A stretch of DNA of 23,873 nucleotides from contig DPQQ01000010.1 in the NCBI GenBank assembly GCA_003538975.1, positions 406,671 through 430,543 of the forward strand, given 5' to 3'. The first letter of the stretch is position 1. Each line of letters begins with the position of its first letter. The translations under genes were made by a program, and so were the position numbers. Shown here piece after piece: positions 6,931-15,220 of this stretch. The notes below the pieces were generated by a model. It was not told the origin of the DNA and made no database searches. It worked only from the letters and a program-made list of their open reading frames with translations. Origin of the DNA: Clostridiales bacterium. GTDB taxonomy: Bacteria > Bacillota > Clostridia > Christensenellales > Borkfalkiaceae.

Positions 6931-8235
6931 ATGGAAAATTCAATCAGCAGCGATCTTATTCGCGGTCATATTGATACGATTATTCTGCAAACGATATCGT
7001 CTGCAGATAAAAATTCGCAGGAAATACTTGACGATATTTCATCGAGTTCAGATGGAAAATACGAGCTTAAACAGCCTACTCTTTACAGCTCATTAAAGCG
7101 TCTCGAATCGGATGGATTTATAAAGTCTTTCTGGCGCGACGCCGAAGACGGCAGAAGAAAATTTTATCATTTAACCGATAAAGGTCGCGCTTTGGTTCGC
7201 AAAAATCTTAACGACTGGAAATTTTCGCGTGCGGTAATAGATTCACTTGTAAAAGCCGAGCCCGACGTACGGACCGAAATAGTTTATAAAGAAGTTCCTC
7301 TCCCCGTAAAAGAGACAGCAAAAACGCCCGTAACATCGGAAAATACTCCGAAAACAGCCGAAAATGCTGGTGAAAATTCTAAGAAGAGTAACTTTTCGTA
7401 CGATTCTCTCCTTTTTGCTTCGAAAAATAATGACGTTAAACTGCAGGAACCGGTTTCCCCCGCTTCACCTGCTGTTCATAACGTTAAGACGAGTTATACA
7501 GAACCCTCAAAAGAATCTTTTACGGCGCAGAATACGCAGACTAAAAATCAGGACATAAATTTCAGAAATATTCTGAACGGTCTTATTAAGTATTCCGAAC
7601 AGCACTCCGAAAAACCCGAAGCTCCGCAGAAAATGCCGGAAATAAAGCAAAATATTTCCGATAAACCAAAGTTTTCGGATGAAATTACTAAAACCGACAG
7701 ACGTAACGTCAACTCGGACTTCGGCGATATAATAGATTATTGCGAAAATAAACACCTTAAATTACGCGTTTCGGCAAAATCTTCGGCTAATCCGACGGGT
7801 GTTTACATAAATAAAGTAAATTTTTCGTCCTCGATAGCTGTTTTTCTTCTGCTCGTTATCGAATTACTTATAATTTTTACGAGATTTAAGTCCGTTTTAC
7901 CCGGATGGGCGCCCTTTTCGCTTGTGATTTTTGCGGTGTTTCCCCTTATCATGACGTTAAAATACGTTTCTGAACCGAAAAAGACGATTTATAAAAGACT
8001 CTCCTCAAAAGACGTGCTTCAAATGACGTTTATTATAATGTTCAGCCTTATATTTTTGAACGTCGTTATGTATATCTTTATTTTAGGGCTTGATTTTTCG
8101 TCGGATTCCGGACTTATTGCTTATCTCGTCGTACCGATACTTTTATATGTAGATTCGTTTATGTATTACCTTATCCGCTCGCTTTTATTTAAGAAACCGT
8201 CTTATAAGAATTTTTCGGACAAATCGGCAAAATAA
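6931..8235 (+). CDS. PadR-family regulator with C-terminal membrane domain
   Basis: Residues 1 to about 105 form a PadR winged-helix domain: QPTLYSSLKRLESDGFI is the recognition region, and the wing ends in RRKFYHLTDKGRAL. Residues about 110-295 are a polar, low-complexity linker rich in K, E, S, T, P and N, probably disordered. Four hydrophobic segments follow, near residues 300-319, 326-345, 366-390 and 397-420. This suggests a DNA-binding head tethered to the membrane by a long leash, whereas typical PadR proteins are soluble and 110-190 residues long. It is monocistronic, with its own promoter and terminator. Autoregulation is common in PadR, but I see no clear dyad at the promoter. Ligand and targets are unknown. 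The fold assignment is firm and the membrane topology is predicted. Confidence 0.85.
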   Translation: MENSISSDLIRGHIDTIILQTISSADKNSQEILDDISSSSDGKYELKQPTLYSSLKRLESDGFIKSFWRDAEDGRRKFYHLTDKGRALVRKNLNDWKFSRAVIDSLVKAEPDVRTEIVYKEVPLPVKETAKTPVTSENTPKTAENAGENSKKSNFSYDSLLFASKNNDVKLQEPVSPASPAVHNVKTSYTEPSKESFTAQNTQTKNQDINFRNILNGLIKYSEQHSEKPEAPQKMPEIKQNISDKPKFSDEITKTDRRNVNSDFGDIIDYCENKHLKLRVSAKSSANPTGVYINKVNFSSSIAVFLLLVIELLIIFTRFKSVLPGWAPFSLVIFAVFPLIMTLKYVSEPKKTIYKRLSSKDVLQMTFIIMFSLIFLNVVMYIFILGLDFSSDSGLIAYLVVPILLYVDSFMYYLIRSLLFKKPSYKNFSDKSAK

Positions 8236-8291
8236 TTTTAATGAGAACTTATTTCTTAAGTAAAACCCTTAAAAACACTTTATAATAGACT

Positions 8292-8316
8292 AAAAGTCGC
8301 CAAACGGCGACTTTTT
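8292..8316. terminator. Bidirectional intrinsic terminator between padR-like gene and spoVM-like gene
   Basis: AAAAGTCGCC (8292-8301) and GGCGACTTTT (8306-8315) form a perfect 10-bp stem with the 4-base loop AAAC. T runs are present on both strands. It ends the regulator transcript from the left and can end the spoVM-like transcript (stop at 8377) from the right. Confidence 0.88.
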
Positions 8317-8376
8317 AAGTTTAAAATTTTAAATTCGACGAATAATTTTTTTGTTTATTGTTCTTTCTATTACTTT

Positions 8377-8448
8377 TCAGCTTTTCTTTACGAATAATTT
8401 TAAAATTTTTCTTATAAGTTTTGGCGGTTTGATGCAGATTATTTTCAT
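8377..8448 (-). CDS. spoVM: Stage V sporulation protein M-like micropeptide, 23 aa
   Basis: This is a 23-codon gene on the minus strand. The peptide begins MKIICIKPPKLIRKIL and ends in basic residues. Ungapped alignment with B. subtilis SpoVM, recalled as beginning MKFYTIKLPKFLGGIV, matches M1, K2, I6, K7, P9, K10 and I15, with hydrophobic residues at 11, 12 and 16 and a basic residue at 17. Pro9 and the amphipathic helix are the known membrane-curvature-sensing features. SpoVM marks the outer forespore membrane and recruits SpoIVA to begin coat assembly. The ribosome binding site is excellent: AAGGAG (complement of 8456-8461) seven bases before ATG. B. subtilis spoVM also lies just downstream of rpe. 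The usual Gly-Gly at 13-14 is Arg-Lys here. No clear sigma-E promoter was found. Confidence 0.78.
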   Translation of the reverse strand: MKIICIKPPKLIRKILKLFVKKS

Positions 8449-8491
8449 AAAATATCTCCTTAAAAAACGTTTTTATAAAAATAAAAGTCGC

Positions 8492-8520
8492 TTTACTTCT
8501 ATTTTTTTTTAAGTTATAAT
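8492..8520 (+). promoter_or_regulatory. Sigma-A promoter of the Xer-type gene, implying a leaderless mRNA
   Basis: TTTACT (8492-8497), a 17-base spacer and a perfect TATAAT (8515-8520). The -10 box ends six bases before the ATG at 8527, so transcription should start on or within a base or two of the start codon. No ribosome binding site precedes the ATG, which agrees with a leaderless transcript. Confidence 0.7.
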
Positions 8521-8526
8521 ATAAAT

Positions 8527-9588
8527 ATGCATGGATCGAATTATTTTAACGAAAGAGCCAAAAACTGCAAAATAAAAACGGAAGCTCTTTTAGAAGAATT
8601 ACCATATTATTGCCGTGATTATTTTATCGCCAAAGAAACTTCGGCAACGCCGTTAACCTTACTTAATTATGCGTACGATTTAAGAATTTTTTTCGACTAT
8701 CTTACCGTCCGCTACTTTATCAAAAAGAAACCTGAAGAAGTAACTCTTGACGACCTTGACGGACTTACCGCACAGGAAATCGAGCTTTTTTTAAGCTATC
8801 TTTCATTTTATACTATTAACGGACACGAAGAAATGTGCTCCGACAGAGCAAAATCGCGAAAATTATCTACCGTCAGATCTTTTTTCGGATACCTTTTTTC
8901 GAGAGATAAGCTCACTGCTAACGTTGCGGCAAAAGTGAGCGTTCCGAAAATCCGTGAAAAAGAAATCATAAGGCTCGACGTTACTTCCGAAGTGAATGAA
9001 ATCGCGGATCTCATAAATACCGTCGATTCCGGCGCCGGTCTTACTTCGAGACAAAGAAAGTACCACGATATAACGAGAACGCGCGACGTTGCCATGATTA
9101 CCCTGTTTTTAGGCACGGGAATACGTATATCGGAACTTGTAGGATTAAACGTCGGTGACGTGGACCTTAACGAAATGAACTTTGTCGTAACCCGCAAGGG
9201 CGGCGGCAGAGCAATTCTCTACTTCGGCGACGAAGTCCGCGTTGCTTTAAAAGATTACCTCGTCGGGAACCGTAAGGTAGATTTTATAAAAAATAAAGAT
9301 GAACCGTTATTTTTATCTATGAAAGGCGAACGAATAAGCGTAAGAGCGGTCGAAAATCTCGTAAAAAAATACGCCCAGCTCTCCGCCCCGCTCAAAAAAA
9401 TAACGCCTCATAAATTAAGGAGTTCTTTCGGTACTAATCTTTATAAAGAAACTCACGATATATACGTCGTCGCCGATTGTCTCGGACATAAAGACGTAAA
9501 TACCACTCGTAAACATTACGCCGCAATTAACGAAGAAACTCGTAAAAAAGCTATCGAAACCGTAAAATTACGCGACGATAAAAAGTAA
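8527..9588 (+). CDS. Tyrosine recombinase, XerC/XerD type
   Basis: This is a site-specific recombinase of the phage-integrase family. The N-terminal SAM-like DNA-binding domain (residues about 25-165) starts YYCRDYFIAKE and is of Xer type. The catalytic domain holds R200 in GTGIRISELVGL, K224 in TRKGGGR, H295 and R298 in PHKLRSSFGT, H321 in LGHKD and the nucleophile Y331. All six key residues are present. At 353 residues it is longer than E. coli XerC/D (about 300), with an insertion rich in charged residues around 157-185. No phage genes or att repeats flank it, so chromosome-dimer resolution is more likely than element integration. XerC and XerD cannot be told apart here. I saw no convincing dif site. 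Confidence 0.88.
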   Translation: MHGSNYFNERAKNCKIKTEALLEELPYYCRDYFIAKETSATPLTLLNYAYDLRIFFDYLTVRYFIKKKPEEVTLDDLDGLTAQEIELFLSYLSFYTINGHEEMCSDRAKSRKLSTVRSFFGYLFSRDKLTANVAAKVSVPKIREKEIIRLDVTSEVNEIADLINTVDSGAGLTSRQRKYHDITRTRDVAMITLFLGTGIRISELVGLNVGDVDLNEMNFVVTRKGGGRAILYFGDEVRVALKDYLVGNRKVDFIKNKDEPLFLSMKGERISVRAVENLVKKYAQLSAPLKKITPHKLRSSFGTNLYKETHDIYVVADCLGHKDVNTTRKHYAAINEETRKKAIETVKLRDDKK

Positions 9589-9608
9589 AAACAGAAATAA
9601 AAAATATT

Positions 9609-9642
9609 AAAAAGGTCTGATGAAAAACCTTCAGACCTTTTT
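9609..9642. terminator. Bidirectional terminator between convergent xer-like gene and dacF
   Basis: AAAAAGGTCTGA (9609-9620) and TCAGACCTTTTT (9631-9642) form a 12-bp stem with a 10-base loop and flanking A and T runs. It lies where the rightward and leftward genes meet, and it can serve both. Confidence 0.9.
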
Positions 9643-9685
9643 GCTTTTAAATTTACTTTTTTATTTCTTTTTTTTTCTTATATTT

Positions 9686-10954
9686 TTATCCGACAAGATT
9701 AAAATCGCTTGCGAAATCCTTTATTATATCCGAAAAGCCTTCCTTTTTGGCGCCGCTTAATGCTACGAGATCGAGTTTTGCTTTTTCCACGCCTTCAACG
9801 TAAACGGAAATTTCGCCGACGTTTTCTCCCCTTGCGAGCGGTGCTTTAAGATTTTTCACGTTAATTTCAAACTCGTAATTCTTCTTTTCGCCGTGTCTTA
9901 CCAAAAAGCCGTATGGCTCATACGTTCCTATTTTTACAGTTTTATTCTTCGAGTTTTTCACCTTCGCGACAGAAAGTTCTTCATACGGCGTTATAACTTC
10001 GTTGTATTCAAAATTATTGAAGCCGTAATCGAGAAGCTTTGAAGCGATTTTAAATCTTGTTTTGCCGTCGTTTGCTCCTATCACGCAGGCAATGAATCTT
10101 GTTCCGTCTCGTTCGGCGGAAGCCGTTATACAATGTCCAGCTTCCGAAGTATAGCCGGTTTTTCCCGAGTCGCAAGACGGATAGGTTTTTAAGAGTTTAT
10201 TTGTGTTTGAAATTTCCGTATACCTTTCTTCGCTATGCTCTATTCGGTCCATCCAGATTTTGGAATAATCGAAATATTCCTTAAAAGATATAAGCTTTTT
10301 GAACATCTTACATGCGTCGGCAGCCGAAGAATACTGACCTTCCTGTGGGAGTCCCGTCGGATTAACGAAGTTCGTATCGGTCATTTTAAGTTCTTTCGCT
10401 TTATTATTCATCTCCGTAACGAAGCGTTCTACGCTGCCGGAGATTTTTTCAGCCATCGCCACGCACGAATCGTTCGCCGACGCAACGACGATTGATTTTA
10501 TAAGGTCTTTTACGGAATAATTTTTATGAGCTTCCAGAAACACCTGAGAACCGCCCATTCCGCTCGCGCGCTCGCTTATCGTAACGCTGTCGTTTACGGA
10601 AAATTTACCTGCTTCGAGATTTTCAAAGCATAATATAAGAGTCATAATTTTGCACATACTCGCAATCGGAAGTCTTTTGGCTTCATTATTCATCAAGACC
10701 GCTTCGCCGGATTTTGCGTCTATAAGACAGTATGATTTGCAGCTTTTTTCTATTTCGTTAGCGGATATTTTTGCAACCGGAGTCTCGTTTCCGAAACTTT
10801 TTTCATAATCAAATGAATATTGTTCGTTTAAGCTTTTACGGATTTCTTCCGCAAAAGATATCTTTTTGAGCGGCTTAACGGCAAATGCAACGCTTATTGC
10901 AAGAAGCATTATAACCGCATAGTAAAATACGCCGAATAAGTTTTTATTTCTCAT
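9686..10954 (-). CDS. dacF: D-alanyl-D-alanine carboxypeptidase (PBP5 family, DacF-like)
   Basis: This exported penicillin-binding protein trims the terminal D-Ala from peptidoglycan stem peptides. An N-terminal hydrophobic segment (residues 7-26) acts as signal or anchor. The active-site motifs are S99-M-C-K102, S159-A-N161 and K264-T-G266. The C-terminal beta domain of the PBP5 family follows from about residue 310. The length of 422 fits. A ribosome binding site AAGGAGA precedes the ATG. It lies 48 bases after spoIVB in the same direction and is probably co-transcribed. That is why I favour the sporulation-type DacF, which sets cortex cross-linking, over a vegetative DacA. The choice of paralogue is inference; the enzyme class is firm. 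Confidence 0.88.
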   Translation of the reverse strand: MRNKNLFGVFYYAVIMLLAISVAFAVKPLKKISFAEEIRKSLNEQYSFDYEKSFGNETPVAKISANEIEKSCKSYCLIDAKSGEAVLMNNEAKRLPIASMCKIMTLILCFENLEAGKFSVNDSVTISERASGMGGSQVFLEAHKNYSVKDLIKSIVVASANDSCVAMAEKISGSVERFVTEMNNKAKELKMTDTNFVNPTGLPQEGQYSSAADACKMFKKLISFKEYFDYSKIWMDRIEHSEERYTEISNTNKLLKTYPSCDSGKTGYTSEAGHCITASAERDGTRFIACVIGANDGKTRFKIASKLLDYGFNNFEYNEVITPYEELSVAKVKNSKNKTVKIGTYEPYGFLVRHGEKKNYEFEINVKNLKAPLARGENVGEISVYVEGVEKAKLDLVALSGAKKEGFSDIIKDFASDFNLVG

Positions 10955-11002
10955 ATTTTTCTCCTTATTTTATTATTATATCAGACATAATTTAATACAA
11001 TA

Positions 11003-12001
11003 TTAATTGAAATTATCTAATGAATTTTGAATACTAAGTCCGTAGCCGGATTTTGGATCGTTTATGAAAACGTGAGTGATTATTCCTATAAGTTTTCCGT
11101 TTTGGATAATCGGAGTACCACTCATTCCCTGCACTATTCCGCCGGTTAAAGACAAAAGTTTTTCGTCGTTTACTTTTATAACGAGATTCTTTTCTTTTTT
11201 CTCTTCGATCACCTTTACGATTTTTATATCGTAACTTTCCGTACTTCCCGATATATTGCTTATAGCAGTTGCCTTCCCTATTTTTGCTTCCCCGCGGTGA
11301 GCTGCGGTAATCTTCTGATATGCAGATTTATCGAATTTTTTCTTTTCTCCGTATATTCCGGTGGATATTCCGTATTCGATCGTCCCAGTGTCTGCGGATT
11401 TAATGTACCCCTGTATTTCACCGGGAATCCCCTTTGTCCCTTTAATTATTTTAGTAATACCGGCTTCTTTTAACGCTCCGCCTATAATCGGCGTTTTTGC
11501 ATATTCCTTATCGTAAATCTCATGTCCCAGAGCCGAAAATCTTCCGTCGGAATCGTAATAACTTACCGTTCCTATCCCGCATATATCGCCTCTGATAAAT
11601 ATACCGAGCCGTAAATTGCCGTTTATATCTTTTGCCGGTTTAACGAGAATGTTTTTAGTTTTTCCGCCCGATATTATTTCGAGTTCGTTATAGCCGCTTT
11701 TAATGTATTTATCTATATCCGAATCCGACTTTAATTTATTTTCGTTGATTTTAGTTATAACGTCGTCGGGTTTTATTCCGGCATCTTTTGCCGGCGAATA
11801 GGTTTTTTCGTTTGTAACTACATCCGATAGTCCTATCACCGTTATTCCTTCGGATATAAGCGAAAATCCGAAAACTTCGCCCGAAATATAATAATATTTT
11901 TCATCCGCGAATACTTTTACGGGCGATTTTCGGTAAAACGCGGCAAAAACCGAAATTATTAAAATAAGAACGGGAAAAATCCGCTTTTTAAATTTCTTCA
12001 T
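11003..12001 (-). CDS. spoIVB: SpoIVB serine peptidase (S55)
   Basis: SpoIVB is secreted from the forespore into the intermembrane space. There it cleaves SpoIVFA to start pro-sigma-K processing. A signal-anchor helix covers residues 7-22. A PDZ domain includes AGIKPDDVITKINENKL at about 74-90. The S55 domain has GDICGIGTVSYYDSDGRFSA and the catalytic H160 in LGHE, and the nucleophile S294 in QGMSGTPIIQNGKLIGIITH. At 332 residues it is much shorter than the 426-residue B. subtilis protein, mostly before the PDZ domain. No good ribosome binding site precedes ATG 12001. It follows recN across a terminator, so it should have its own forespore promoter, which I could not identify. dacF rather than spo0A comes next. 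Confidence 0.94.
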   Translation of the reverse strand: MKKFKKRIFPVLILIISVFAAFYRKSPVKVFADEKYYYISGEVFGFSLISEGITVIGLSDVVTNEKTYSPAKDAGIKPDDVITKINENKLKSDSDIDKYIKSGYNELEIISGGKTKNILVKPAKDINGNLRLGIFIRGDICGIGTVSYYDSDGRFSALGHEIYDKEYAKTPIIGGALKEAGITKIIKGTKGIPGEIQGYIKSADTGTIEYGISTGIYGEKKKFDKSAYQKITAAHRGEAKIGKATAISNISGSTESYDIKIVKVIEEKKEKNLVIKVNDEKLLSLTGGIVQGMSGTPIIQNGKLIGIITHVFINDPKSGYGLSIQNSLDNFN

Positions 12002-12065
12002 TAAACATATCTTGCGTTAAAATATTAAAAATATTTATTTTTTCGGCATTTTTATTTTTTTATTA

Positions 12066-12092
12066 AAAAAAAACGGCGTTTAAGCCGTTTTT
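12066..12092 (-). terminator. Intrinsic terminator after recN
   Basis: On the minus strand AAAAACGGC (12092-12084) pairs with GCCGTTTTT (12077-12069) around a 6-base loop and continues into more T residues. It separates the nadK-argR-recN unit from the sporulation gene spoIVB. Confidence 0.88.
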
Positions 12093-12131
12093 ATAATTTT
12101 TATATTTAATATCCGATTTATTTAGATGAGA

Positions 12132-13841
12132 TCAAAAAGAAGCCTTAAGCCTGTCGGCATTTTTAATAAGCTCTTTTGCGTGCGCAATCGCGCTCGGACT
12201 TTCTGAAGTTCCGCCGATAAGCCGTACGATTTCCGCTACAAGCTTTTCGCCGTTTATTTTTTCTATAACCGAAACAGTCTTTCCGTCCATCTCTATTTTC
12301 TTTATAAGAAGATTATTATCTCCCAGAGCAACAATCTGCGGAAGATGCGATACGGCGATAAGCTGAACGTCTTCTGAAAGTTTTAGAAACTTTTCACCCA
12401 CAACTTTTGCCGTTTCTCCCGAGATACCGGCGTCGATTTCGTCGAAGACAAGGGTGCTTATTTCGGAATATTTAGCAGTTCTCGATTTTATCGCAAGCAT
12501 AAATCTGCTCATTTCGCCGCCGCTTATAATTTTCGAAAGGCTTTTTAAAGGTTCTCCGAGATTTGCCGAAAACATGAAAGAAATTTCGTCAAGACCGTTT
12601 TCGGATATTTTTATATCGTCTTTTTCTTTGTTAAACTCAGGTAATTCGTTGAATTTTACATCAAAAGCGGCGTTTTTCATATTGAGTTCGCGTATTTCGC
12701 AAGCAACTTTCTCGGAAAAATCTTTTGCAAAGTCCTTTCTTAAAGATGAAAGTTTTATGTATAAAGAATATACTTTCGCTGATAATTCTGTCTTTTTAAC
12801 AAGAAGTTCTTCCGCAAGTTTATCGAAATTTTCAAGCTTTTCAATCTCTTTTTCGGCGTTCGATTCAAAAGCGATAAGCTCATTATAACTTCCGCCGTAC
12901 TTTTTAAATAAGTTTTTTATAAGAGATATTCTCTCTTCCGTCCGATCGAGATCGGCTTCCGAAAAATCGAAATCATCCATAAATCCGGAGACGGTTTCGG
13001 ATATATCTTCTATTTCGGCGTAAGCGTTTTCGAGCCTTGTTAAAATATCCGCGTAACTTTTATCGAGATTAGATATTCTCGAAATCGCATTTCTTGCATA
13101 CGAAACTCCGTCCGTCGCCGCTCCTTCGCCTGATAACGCCTGCTTCGTTTCGTTAAGAGCTTCGGATATTTTTTCCTGATTGCTGAGCTTTGCTTTTAAA
13201 GCTATAAGATCTTCATATTCGTATTCTTTTACGTCGGATTCTTTTATTTCGTTAACCTGATATTTAAGTATATCGAGCCTCAACGCGCGCTGCCCGTCGT
13301 CTCCGCCGAGTTTATTAAGCTCCGAAAGCACATTCTTAAGTGCCGATATTTCTTTTGAAAGTTCTTCTTTCGCTTTTGCGATTTTTTCTCCGCCGTATGC
13401 GTCGATTAAGGCAAGTTGATTCGCTTCTTTTAATAAATAAAAATGTTCGCTCTGCCCGTGTACGTCCACAAGATGTCCGGTAACGTTTTTTAGTCCCGTC
13501 AATGTAACAGGTTCTCCGTTTATTCTGATACTGCTTGCTCCGGATAACGAAAACTTACGCGAAACGATAAGATCATCGTCACAGTCTATATCGAGCGCGT
13601 CGAGTTCTCTTTTGATAAACGGATTGTTTTTTACATCGAATTCAGCCTTTACCATGCAAAAATCCGACCCGTTGCGGATCATTGATTTATCCGCTTTTGC
13701 TCCGAGAACGAAATTAAGCGAATCTAATATAACCGATTTACCCGACCCGGTTTCACCCGACAAAACGTTTAATCCTTTTTCGAATTCGATTGAAGCTTCT
13801 TCGATAAGAGCCACGTTTTTTATCTGAATATTTTTAAGCAT
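12132..13841 (-). CDS. recN: DNA repair protein RecN
   Basis: RecN is an SMC-like ATPase that gathers broken DNA ends during double-strand-break repair. Walker A is GETGSGKS at residues 29-36. Two long coiled-coil arms occupy the middle (roughly 150-380). The ABC signature SGGEMSRF is near 440 and Walker B LVFDEIDAGISG near 465-476. The length of 569 is normal. It overlaps argR by 8 bases, as the conserved argR-recN pair often does. No SOS box was looked for beyond a quick scan. It is the last gene before the terminator at 12066-12092. Confidence 0.97.
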   Translation of the reverse strand: MLKNIQIKNVALIEEASIEFEKGLNVLSGETGSGKSVILDSLNFVLGAKADKSMIRNGSDFCMVKAEFDVKNNPFIKRELDALDIDCDDDLIVSRKFSLSGASSIRINGEPVTLTGLKNVTGHLVDVHGQSEHFYLLKEANQLALIDAYGGEKIAKAKEELSKEISALKNVLSELNKLGGDDGQRALRLDILKYQVNEIKESDVKEYEYEDLIALKAKLSNQEKISEALNETKQALSGEGAATDGVSYARNAISRISNLDKSYADILTRLENAYAEIEDISETVSGFMDDFDFSEADLDRTEERISLIKNLFKKYGGSYNELIAFESNAEKEIEKLENFDKLAEELLVKKTELSAKVYSLYIKLSSLRKDFAKDFSEKVACEIRELNMKNAAFDVKFNELPEFNKEKDDIKISENGLDEISFMFSANLGEPLKSLSKIISGGEMSRFMLAIKSRTAKYSEISTLVFDEIDAGISGETAKVVGEKFLKLSEDVQLIAVSHLPQIVALGDNNLLIKKIEMDGKTVSVIEKINGEKLVAEIVRLIGGTSESPSAIAHAKELIKNADRLKASF

Positions 13842-14289
13842 TTTTAATCGCTTCCTTTACTCTCAAGGCAAAATTGTCCGCATCTTTTTTAGTGCTTAAA
13901 ATAAGTAAAATCGTATCGTCGCCCGCAATCGAACCGAGTACCGAAGTCGCATTGAGTTCGTCTATAATATTAGCCGCGGCGTTCGCGCTGCCGGTTTTCG
14001 TCCTTATAACTATAAGATTATTCGTCGGAACGACCGAAATGACAAGGCCTTTAAGTATTCCGGCATTTTCTGACGAAAAAGAATTTTCGGTGACGGGAAG
14101 GCTGTATCTGAATTTTTTTAAGATTCCTTCAGTCTTTTCGAGCCTAAGTTCGTTTATATCTCTCGATACGGTTGCCTGAGTTACGTCTTCGCCGGCTGCT
14201 TCTAAAAACGAAATAAGTTCAAGCTGGTTTTCAACCTCGTTTTCGGTAATAATTTTTTTAATTAGTTCGAGTCTTTCCTTCTTTTTCAT
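13834..14289 (-). CDS. argR: Arginine repressor ArgR/AhrC
   Basis: ArgR is a hexameric arginine-dependent repressor of arginine synthesis. The N-terminal winged helix (residues 1 to about 70) has the family sequence EDVTQATVSRDINELRL. The C-terminal arginine-binding and oligomerisation domain contains GSANAAANIIDEL and GSIAGDDTILLI, including the arginine-contacting GDDT segment. The length of 151 is typical. It starts 18 bases after nadK and overlaps recN. No arginine genes occur in the window. The nadK-argR-recN order is standard in Firmicutes. Confidence 0.95.
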   Translation of the reverse strand: MKKKERLELIKKIITENEVENQLELISFLEAAGEDVTQATVSRDINELRLEKTEGILKKFRYSLPVTENSFSSENAGILKGLVISVVPTNNLIVIRTKTGSANAAANIIDELNATSVLGSIAGDDTILLILSTKKDADNFALRVKEAIKNA

Positions 14290-14307
14290 ACGTTTCCCTT
14301 CGTTAAA

Positions 14308-15099
14308 TTATTTCATCTTCATGAATAACTTTTCGTAATAGTCTACTTTTTCATTTTTATAAAAAATTGCTTTTTTAGATGATTTTTTAATTTCAACGAC
14401 AGAATTCTCGGTCGTTTCTGTTACAAAAATGCCGTCCACGATAATTCCGCTTTTACAGTCGTTCGTTATTTTTACCGTGCATGTATATTCCGTCGGATAA
14501 ACTATCGATCTGTTATTGAACGAGTGCGAGCATATCGGAGAAAGCTCGAAACAATCCGTCCCGGGCGAAAGAATCGTACCGCCGGCCGAAAGCGAATAAG
14601 CAGTAGAACCTTTTTGCGTCGCAATTATCACGCCGTCTCCTTTAAGATTTTCGACCGTCTTACCTTTTATTGCTATATTAAGCTTCAGCGTCTTTTCGGA
14701 AGAATCGCTTGCAACGAGCCTTTGGATAACAACTTCGTTAAGTGCGTAATACGATTTGCCCGAAAAATTCGCTTCGATAAGCGGCGCGGTTTCGGTTTTT
14801 AATTCACCGTTTATCGCCGCTTTTACCGCATATTCGGCTTCCTTATCCGAAAATTCAGCCAAAAAGCCGAGTTTTCCGGCATTCAACGTAAGTACCGGAA
14901 CATCATATTTCGCAATATAATCGACTACTTTTAAAATAGTTCCGTCGCCGCCGATAACTATAAGCATATCCGTCTTTTCGGGGGAATTTTCGCTTATAAT
15001 CGCAAACTCTATTCCGGATTCTTTTAATACGGAAATTACCTTTTCGGTTATCCCGGCAGATTTTTCTTTAGTTGGATTAGAATATATTCCGACCTTCAT
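14308..15099 (-). CDS. nadK: NAD kinase
   Basis: This enzyme phosphorylates NAD+ to NADP+. The signature GGDGT is at residues 50-54, TLNAGKLGFLAEF at 71-83 and DGVIIATQKGSTAYSLSAGG at about 155-174. The usual P-T of TPTGSTAY is Q-K here, a conservative-site change in the NAD-binding loop that is worth noting but not disabling by itself. The C-terminal PICSHSFNNR segment is present. The length of 263 is normal. The ribosome binding site is AGAAGGGATGAT. It is first in the nadK-argR-recN unit, behind a good sigma-A promoter. Confidence 0.95.
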   Translation of the reverse strand: MKVGIYSNPTKEKSAGITEKVISVLKESGIEFAIISENSPEKTDMLIVIGGDGTILKVVDYIAKYDVPVLTLNAGKLGFLAEFSDKEAEYAVKAAINGELKTETAPLIEANFSGKSYYALNEVVIQRLVASDSSEKTLKLNIAIKGKTVENLKGDGVIIATQKGSTAYSLSAGGTILSPGTDCFELSPICSHSFNNRSIVYPTEYTCTVKITNDCKSGIIVDGIFVTETTENSVVEIKKSSKKAIFYKNEKVDYYEKLFMKMK

Positions 15100-15146
15100 A
15101 TCATCCCTTCTTTTTGTTTACGCTTAACAATTGTAAATCCTTTTTA

Positions 15147-15175
15147 ATTATAATATAATAAAAAGTGTTTTTCAA
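15147..15175 (-). promoter_or_regulatory. Sigma-A promoter of nadK-argR-recN
   Basis: Read on the minus strand: TTGAAA (15175-15170), a 17-base spacer and a perfect TATAAT (15152-15147), about 48 bases before the nadK ATG. It lies just past the terminator of the preceding operon, so this unit starts afresh here. Confidence 0.78.
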
Positions 15176-15220
15176 GCAAAATATTCATTTATTTATTCAT
15201 TTTAATTATAATAAGTAAAT

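Noticed and set aside
8480..8530. dif-like site next to the Xer-type gene
   Set aside because: The AT-rich sequence lacks the paired arms of the Firmicutes dif consensus; the match does not rise above background.
8462..8540. Possible sigma-E promoter for the spoVM-like gene, from GCATATTT on the minus strand
   Set aside because: No CATA-type -10 box is found at the right distance; the stretch also overlaps the start of the divergent recombinase gene.
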